From positions 1-17,043 of the forward strand of contig PEYP01000098.1 in assembly GCA_002774315.1 (NCBI GenBank): DNA of 17,043 nt, given 5' to 3'. Positions 14,002-17,043 of this stretch are shown one piece after another (position 1 is the stretch's first letter; every line of letters begins with the position of its first letter). The DNA comes from Candidatus Stahliibacteriota bacterium CG08_land_8_20_14_0_20_40_26. GTDB lineage: Bacteria; Hydrothermota; UBA3073. A program made the position numbers and the translations under genes. The notes under the pieces are model-generated. The model was not told the origin of the DNA, did no database searches, and was given only the letters and a program-made list of their open reading frames with translations.

Positions 14002-14715
14002 ATGCATCTTCTTAAAGACCTGATAGACCTCATTCTCCCTCCCGTATGTTATATATGTAAAAGAAGACTGAAGAGTGAAGAAAACATTATATGTAATGAC
14101 TGTTACTCGCGAATAAGGCTGTTATCCCCACCTTATTGTGAAAGATGTGGAAGGCCTCTTCCAACCCCCGATATTAAAGTTTGCAATACCTGTATAATAG
14201 AGCGTCATCCCTGTTCTTACATAAGAGGAATATCTCCCTATGATGGAATTGCAGAACACTTAATTATCCTGCTGAAGTATAATGGGAAAATAGGAACGGC
14301 AAAGATCCTTGGAAGGCTTATGATACAGGCAATTTTAAAAGAAGAGATATATCGCAATTGTAATGTAATATTACCTGTTCCTCTGCATACAACAAGAACA
14401 AGAGAAAGAGGCTATAACCAGGCAGAGCTACTTGGGAAAGAACTATCCGTTGAATTAAACATACCCCTCGTCTCCGACGCCCTCATCCGTGTAAGGGCAA
14501 CCCCTTCTCAGACAAAACTCCCATCGGAAGAGAGGGCAACTAATGTGAAGGATGCGTTTGTAGTTAACAAACAAAGGATAGAGCTCATCAAAGATAAGAC
14601 TGTTCTTCTTGTGGATGATGTCTTAACGACAGGCGCAACCCTGAACGAGTGCGCGAGGACACTGCTTAAAGGAGATGTAAAAGAAGTGCTTGGAATCGTT
14701 TCTGTAATCGCGTGA
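14002..14715 (+). CDS. ComF-family phosphoribosyltransferase-like protein
   Basis: A 237-residue ComF/GntX-type protein: an N-terminal zinc-ribbon-like part with four CxxC pairs (C16/C19, C31/C34, C46/C49, C61/C64), then a type I phosphoribosyltransferase domain. The domain shows VPLHTTRTRERGYNQAE (126-142) and the PRPP-binding motif VLLVDDVLTTGAT (201-213). In Gram-positive bacteria ComF supports DNA uptake for transformation; in others it is tied to DNA or nucleotide use, and the substrate is not known. The ATG at 14002 is six bases after the bamA stop with no separate ribosome site, so translation is probably coupled. The gene is convergent with coaX, 41 bases apart; the gap holds an imperfect duplication of GACACAAGA. 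Confidence 0.9.
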   Translation: MHLLKDLIDLILPPVCYICKRRLKSEENIICNDCYSRIRLLSPPYCERCGRPLPTPDIKVCNTCIIERHPCSYIRGISPYDGIAEHLIILLKYNGKIGTAKILGRLMIQAILKEEIYRNCNVILPVPLHTTRTRERGYNQAELLGKELSVELNIPLVSDALIRVRATPSQTKLPSEERATNVKDAFVVNKQRIELIKDKTVLLVDDVLTTGATLNECARTLLKGDVKEVLGIVSVIA

Positions 14716-14756
14716 GTGAAAGACTGACGACACAAGACCGAAGACACAAGAACGAC

Positions 14757-15476
14757 TTAAGGTATACCAGTTTTATCCGCAATGTATTTTATTCCTCTGA
14801 GGGTAAGCCATCTATCGTATCTGTATCCCAGTTCTCTTGATATTTCTTCACCCATACCACCGGTGGTTAAAACAGGAAAATCCTGTTTAAATTCCTTCCT
14901 TATCCTATCCACAATGCCTCCTATTCTCGTTTTTTCACCCCAATATGCACCCAACAGAAGGCATTCATCTGTACCCTTTCCGAGTATCTTATCCACCTTT
15001 TTGGGTTCAACCCTTGGTAAAAGGGAAGTATATCTATAGAGCGCTCTAAGTCCTAAATCTATGCCAGCAAAGATAAGTCCACCCATATATCTTGAATCTA
15101 TAACAACATCTACAGTTGTTGCAGTCCCAAAATCTATAACTATAAAATTATTATCTGCCCGAAGATACCCAGCAGCAATATTTGATATCCTATCCTGCCC
15201 AAGATTGTCTTTATACTCAATTTCCACACCAAAGTTAGTTCTTTTACTTATAAAAGAGACTTCAAGTCCCCACATATTCCTTACAATTCTTTTCCATTCT
15301 TCCGCTTTATCTGGTACAGTTGAAGCAGTAAAAACTGCATCGGGTTTTTTCAAATTCAGTTTTCCCTTATACAGATGTTGAGTGTCAACTTGTATTATCT
15401 TTTCAATTCTGTTTTCAATCCAGTTTGCTATCTGAGTATTTGTATTTCCTATATTACAGGTAAGTATACGCTGCAT
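14757..15476 (-). CDS. coaX: type III pantothenate kinase
   Basis: A 239-residue CoaX-type enzyme phosphorylating pantothenate, the first step of coenzyme A synthesis; the family has an actin-like ATPase fold and dimerises. Visible: phosphate-binding IGNTNTQIAN (9-18), LGQDRISNIAAGYL with the conserved Asp of GxDR, VIDFGTATTVDVV, MGGLIFAGIDLGLRAL, TDECLLLGAYWG, and TTGGMGEE near the end. Oddity: the first acidic residue of the N-terminal phosphate motif (normally D-x-G-N-T) is asparagine (N8, codon AAT); this Asp is one of the conserved catalytic/metal-linked acids of the family. Length is at the short end for CoaX (240-260). Start ATG at 15476; no clear ribosome site. Convergent with comF. 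Activity may be altered, or the motif may tolerate Asn here. Confidence 0.92.
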   Translation of the reverse strand: MQRILTCNIGNTNTQIANWIENRIEKIIQVDTQHLYKGKLNLKKPDAVFTASTVPDKAEEWKRIVRNMWGLEVSFISKRTNFGVEIEYKDNLGQDRISNIAAGYLRADNNFIVIDFGTATTVDVVIDSRYMGGLIFAGIDLGLRALYRYTSLLPRVEPKKVDKILGKGTDECLLLGAYWGEKTRIGGIVDRIRKEFKQDFPVLTTGGMGEEISRELGYRYDRWLTLRGIKYIADKTGIP

Positions 15477-15538
15477 AGTGTTTATATTTTAATACGGATT
15501 CGGGAAGTGTAGAATAGCAAAATACTGCTAATGGAGTG

Positions 15539-15558
15539 CCTGCCTACCGTCAGGCAGG
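15539..15558. repeat. 20-bp palindromic element inside the GCATTACC hairpin repeat
   Basis: CCTGCCTACCGTCAGGCAGG between TGGAGTG and CATTACCTTGG. The uninterrupted site is on the minus strand at 3631-3654. Confidence 0.88.
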
Positions 15559-15570
15559 CATTACCTTGGT

Positions 15571-15668
15571 AATGCAAAACTATCAATTTGCGAAAAATCA
15601 TTTTTAAATTGCTAACTGCTAATTTTGCATTTTACATTGTTTCTTTCTCTCTGTGTCCTCTGTGGTTT
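15571..15668. repeat. 98-bp dispersed repeat, copy 2
   Basis: Same orientation as copy 1 at 10197-10294, with one mismatch (GTGTCCTC here, GTGACCTC there). Confidence 0.85.
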
Positions 15669-15841
15669 AGTTTTTCTGACGCAGATTAACGCTGATTTAC
15701 ACTGATTGTTTTTATTTATCTGTGAACCGAAGGTCGCCGTTAGGCAACATCCTTGCCCCGACGATACGTCGGGGTGAATGTTCCTCTGTGGTTTCTTTCA
15801 TATTATTTTTCATAGTATTTTTCATAGTATCCTATTAAATA

Positions 15842-15915
15842 TGGGCGCTGAGGGATTCGAACCCCCGACCTCCTGAATGTAAGTCAGACGCGCTAACCAG
15901 CTGCGCCAAGCGCCC
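15842..15915 (-). tRNA. tRNA-Val (anticodon UAC)
   Basis: A 74-nt cloverleaf: acceptor GGGCGCT/AGCGCCC, D stem GCGC/GCGC, anticodon stem TCTGA/TCAGG with loop CTTACAT (anticodon TAC, codon GUA), T arm GGGGG/CCCTC with loop TTCGAAT, discriminator A; no encoded CCA. It is the last tRNA of a minus-strand cluster, three bases after the tRNA-Arg pseudogene, and probably transcribed from the promoter at 16568-16596. Confidence 0.95.
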
Positions 15916-15918
15916 AAG

Positions 15919-16012
15919 TACCCCTGGTGCGATTCGAACGCACGACTCCCGGTTTAGGAAACCGGTGCTCCCTGCCTACCGGCAGGCAGGTATCCTACTG
16001 AGCTACTAAAAA
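15919..16012 (-). pseudogene. tRNA-Arg(CCU) pseudogene split by a 20-bp palindrome
   Basis: Aligned to the intact tRNA-Arg(CCU) at 16319-16392, this 94-nt copy equals 74 + 20. It keeps the T arm, anticodon arm (TTCCTAA loop) and 3' acceptor strand CAGGGGT. A palindrome (15971-15990) sits between D loop and D-stem 3' strand, and the 5' acceptor strand has decayed to TTTTTAG, so no acceptor helix can form. One further substitution lies in the variable region. It overlaps the 3' end of the GIY-YIG gene. Confidence 0.9.
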
Positions 16013-16250
16013 GGGATAAAAGCCTTTTTAATCTTTCTTTCCCTGTTCCCGATTTCCAGTATTTCTCTCTTTCTCTGGCCTGTCGTCGGCTATTATATTG
16101 CTCGACAAAGAATATACTCCAAGGCCTGTACCCTTTGGTTGATTTAGTCTTTCCAGAATTGTGTTCCCTTAATCGTTTTTGGGGGTTACAGGAGATTCCT
16201 ACATATATTCTTCCGTTATCATTGACCAGTGCGTATAAATAGTAGGACAT
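15954..16250 (-). CDS. GIY-YIG domain endonuclease (UvrC-N-like small protein)
   Basis: A 98-residue single-domain GIY-YIG protein of the YhbQ/UvrC-N type. Visible: the first strand YYLYALV (3-9), IYVGIS (15-20) as the YIG half, KRLREHNSGK with R26 and H30, and RQAREREKYWKSG with the candidate catalytic glutamate E60 or E62. The group contains nucleases, but the role of short stand-alone members is mostly unknown. ATG at 16250 with AAGGA a few bases upstream. The true domain ends near residue 84; the tail VGYLPAGRQGAPVS is translated from the D and anticodon arms of the tRNA pseudogene plus the inserted palindrome, which abolished a TAG stop (GGA TAG became GGA TAC). It lies inside a tRNA cluster between two copies of palindrome plus tRNA fragment. 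Confidence 0.85.
   Translation of the reverse strand: MSYYLYALVNDNGRIYVGISCNPQKRLREHNSGKTKSTKGYRPWSIFFVEQYNSRRQAREREKYWKSGTGKERLKRLLSLFSSSVGYLPAGRQGAPVS
15971..15990. repeat. 20-bp palindromic element inside the tRNA-Arg pseudogene
   Basis: CCTGCCTACCGGCAGGCAGG between GGTGCTC and TATCCTAC; the uninterrupted tRNA has GGTGCTCTATCCTAC at 16364-16378. Confidence 0.93.
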
Positions 16251-16260
16251 ACTTTCCTTA

Positions 16261-16294
16261 AGAAATCGGTGCTCCCTGCCTACCGGCAGGCAGG
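16261..16294. repeat. tRNA-Arg fragment plus 20-bp palindromic element
   Basis: AGAAATCGGTGCTC (16261-16274) is a decayed copy of the anticodon/D-stem part of tRNA-Arg(CCU). CCTGCCTACCGGCAGGCAGG follows directly (16275-16294). The same junction occurs at 15957-15990, so the GIY-YIG gene is bracketed by direct copies. Confidence 0.85.
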
Positions 16295-16318
16295 TTTGAT
16301 TTTTGATATTTTATAATG

Positions 16319-16392
16319 TACCCCTGGTGCGATTCGAACGCACGACACCCGGTTTAGGAAACCGGTGCTCTATCCTACTGAGCTACAGGGGC
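16319..16392 (-). tRNA. tRNA-Arg (anticodon CCU)
   Basis: An intact 74-nt cloverleaf: acceptor GCCCCTG/CAGGGGT, D stem GCTC/GAGC, anticodon stem CCGGT/ACCGG with loop TTCCTAA (anticodon CCT, codon AGG), T arm GTGCG/CGCAC with loop TTCGAAT, discriminator A; CCA not encoded. It is flanked by AT-rich sequences in inverse orientation (TTTGATTTTTGATATTTT on the left, AAATATCAAATATCAAAA on the right). No promoter of its own is seen; the nearest is at 16568-16596. Confidence 0.95.
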
Positions 16393-16395
16393 GAT

Positions 16396-16522
16396 AAGTA
16401 AAATTAAATATCAAATATCAAAAATTAAAAATTTCTAAATTCTAAGCTGTTTGTGACTCCTGTACAGGTAAGATTGAAATTTGGAATTTGTTTAGAGTTT
16501 CGAATTTAGGATTTTAAACCTT
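16396..16522. repeat. AT-rich repeat tract between tRNA-Arg and the tRNA remnant
   Basis: Words such as AAATATCAAATATCAAAAAT and GGAATTTGTTTAGAGTTTCG, plus a CCTGTACAGG palindrome near 16457. No gene seen. It replaces the 3' half of the tRNA whose 5' part lies at 16523-16555. Confidence 0.5.
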
Positions 16523-16555
16523 GATCGGTGCTCCGTCCGTTGAGCTATCAGGGGC
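16523..16555 (-). pseudogene. 5' remnant of a tRNA gene (tRNA-Arg-like)
   Basis: Begins with the same acceptor strand as tRNA-Arg(CCU), GCCCCTG, then D stem GCTC/GAGC and ACCGATC, where the anticodon stem would start. The match ends there; no anticodon loop or T arm follows. One extra base lies between acceptor and D stem. It starts 13 bases after a perfect -10 box, the place of the first tRNA in the operon. Confidence 0.75.
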
Positions 16556-16567
16556 TTCGTTATATGT

Positions 16568-16596
16568 ATTATACCATATGAACGCATTTTTGTCAA
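16568..16596 (-). promoter_or_regulatory. promoter of the minus-strand tRNA cluster, perfect consensus
   Basis: On the minus strand TTGACA (16591-16596), 17-bp spacer, TATAAT (16568-16573). First product would be the tRNA remnant at 16555, then tRNA-Arg(CCU), the GIY-YIG gene and tRNA-Val. Confidence 0.9.
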
Positions 16597-16613
16597 GAAA
16601 AAAATTGGACGCA

Positions 16614-16633
16614 CCTGCCTGCCGTCAGGCAGG
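16614..16633. repeat. 20-bp palindromic element inside the GGACGCAGATTAACGC repeat
   Basis: CCTGCCTGCCGTCAGGCAGG between TTGGACGCA and GATTAACGC. Uninterrupted versions are at 10122-10139 and 15678-15692. Confidence 0.9.
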
Positions 16634-16710
16634 GATTAACGCTGATTACCCCTGATTTCTTTACTATTGGAGGGCATGGGGTACCTTTTCAGAGCTTTCC
16701 GAAAAAATAC

Positions 16711-16739
16711 TTGACAAATTGGGAATTTTATATTATACT
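16711..16739 (+). promoter_or_regulatory. sigma70-type promoter upstream of the right-edge gene
   Basis: TTGACA (16711-16716), 17-bp spacer, TATACT (16734-16739). Points to the secreted-protein gene at 16915, with a leader of about 170 nt that contains an inverted-repeat element. Confidence 0.82.
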
Positions 16740-16777
16740 TATTAAAGTGAGAAAACAGAGTGAAAAATTAGGAATGT

Positions 16778-16884
16778 GTAATGTGAAGACCTGACCTTGA
16801 TTTTCCTGACCTTGATTTTCCATCAGGGATTAATAAAAAAGAAACTTGTACCTTAGATTCTTTTTTCAGGTCTGACCCCATTAC
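16778..16884. repeat. REP/MITE-like inverted-repeat element in a 5' leader
   Basis: The left end GTAATGTGAAGACCTGA (16778-16794) and the inverse of the right end, GTAATGGGGTCAGACCTGA (16866-16884), match except for two small gaps or changes. Inside, CTGACCTTGATTTTC is duplicated in tandem (16791-16805, 16806-16820). The GGGGTCAGACC word resembles REP-type repeats found near REP-associated tyrosine transposases in other bacteria (recalled, not checked). Confidence 0.6.
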
Positions 16885-16914
16885 TCATTTACGAAATTTA
16901 GATTAGGAGGGCTT

Positions 16915-17043
16915 ATGTCTTATAAAAAATTGTTTAGACTTTCATTGTGTGTAGCCTTGTCAGTATAGTTTTTTCAAGCAGTACCCAGGGCAGCTGCAGT
17001 ACCTTTAGAATCCAAGGGTTATAACTTCTCATTTCCAGAAATA
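16915..17043 (+). pseudogene. start of a secreted or lipid-free exported protein gene, in-frame TAG in the signal peptide, cut by window edge
   Basis: AGGAGG (16905-16910) lies four bases before ATG at 16915, behind a good promoter. The frame reads MSYKKLFRLSLCVALSV, then TAG (16966-16968), then FFQAVPRAAAVPLESKG... to the window edge without another stop. Basic start, hydrophobic core running across the TAG, and an A-A-A site form one continuous Sec signal peptide, so the amber codon looks like a single-base nonsense change (or an assembly error) in a real gene. The mature part visible (about 20 residues) is too short to identify. A frameshift explanation is less likely because the +1 frame hits a stop soon after. 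Confidence 0.6.

Larger units (their letters stand above)
15477..15841. other. gene-free repeat block
   Basis: No gene supported. From left to right: a GCATTACC hairpin split by a 20-bp palindrome, the second copy of the 98-bp repeat (15571-15668), GACGCAGATTAACGCTGATT (15678-15697, an unoccupied palindrome site), a strong hairpin CCCCGACGATACGTCGGGG (15756-15774) inserted in a CTGTGAAC...CTCTGTGGTTT repeat, and a tandem TTTTTCATAGTA pair near 15806-15832. Confidence 0.75.

Noticed and set aside
14716..14756. Bidirectional terminator between comF and coaX
   Set aside because: The 41-bp gap has a direct near-duplication but no convincing GC stem with a T run.
15971..15990. tRNA intron (group I or bulge-helix-bulge type)
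   Set aside because: Position at the D arm, the same 20-mer at many non-tRNA sites, and the lost acceptor strand all point to insertion in a pseudogene.
16966..16968. Alternative genetic code with TAG as sense
   Set aside because: One occurrence only; all complete genes in the window end at normal stops, and the YbaK TGA extension is equally unsupported as recoding.

Overview
The window is an AT-rich stretch of chromosome from a diderm bacterium. BamA with a signal peptide, POTRA domains and a barrel implies an outer membrane. Housekeeping genes are packed into short operons, but the spaces between them are filled with short palindromes and larger hairpin repeats. That texture is typical of uncultivated candidate-phylum genomes. 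I cannot name the phylum from the sequence alone.

Left part (1-3217, genes on the minus strand): a PLP-dependent trans-sulfuration enzyme, a degenerate helix-hairpin-helix glycosylase-like protein, a YbaK-type aminoacyl-tRNA deacylase, and a 61-codon ORF with its own consensus promoter. Positions 3218-3783 hold no gene, only repeats. Centre (3784-8983, plus strand): one compact operon, dinG, isoaspartyl peptidase/asparaginase, nadE, a YceD-like protein and wecB, with overlapping or tightly spaced genes. It is driven by a perfect TTGACA-17-TATAAT promoter that leaves almost no leader before dinG. Next come deoC, whose end overlaps a convergent tRNA-Arg(UCU), a TPR protein, an SPFH/stomatin protein that appears to start at AUC, bamA behind a compact three-way-junction RNA fold, and comF. 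coaX lies convergent to comF.

Right part (15477-17043): tRNA-Val(UAC), a tRNA-Arg(CCU) pseudogene, a GIY-YIG endonuclease gene, an intact tRNA-Arg(CCU), and a 5' tRNA remnant directly behind a perfect promoter. The window ends in the start of a secreted-protein gene with an in-frame amber codon inside the signal peptide.

The most interesting signal is a family of 20-bp palindromic units (CCTG...), about a dozen in 17 kb. For several copies the window also contains the matching unoccupied sequence, so insertion of exactly 20 bp can be read directly: into a tRNA gene, into three other repeat families, and into another copy of itself. One insertion removed the stop codon of the GIY-YIG gene. 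No mobilising enzyme is visible in the window. Five of the six promoters I report are perfect sigma70-type sites with 17-bp spacing and the sixth differs at one base, which suggests a uniform housekeeping promoter architecture.
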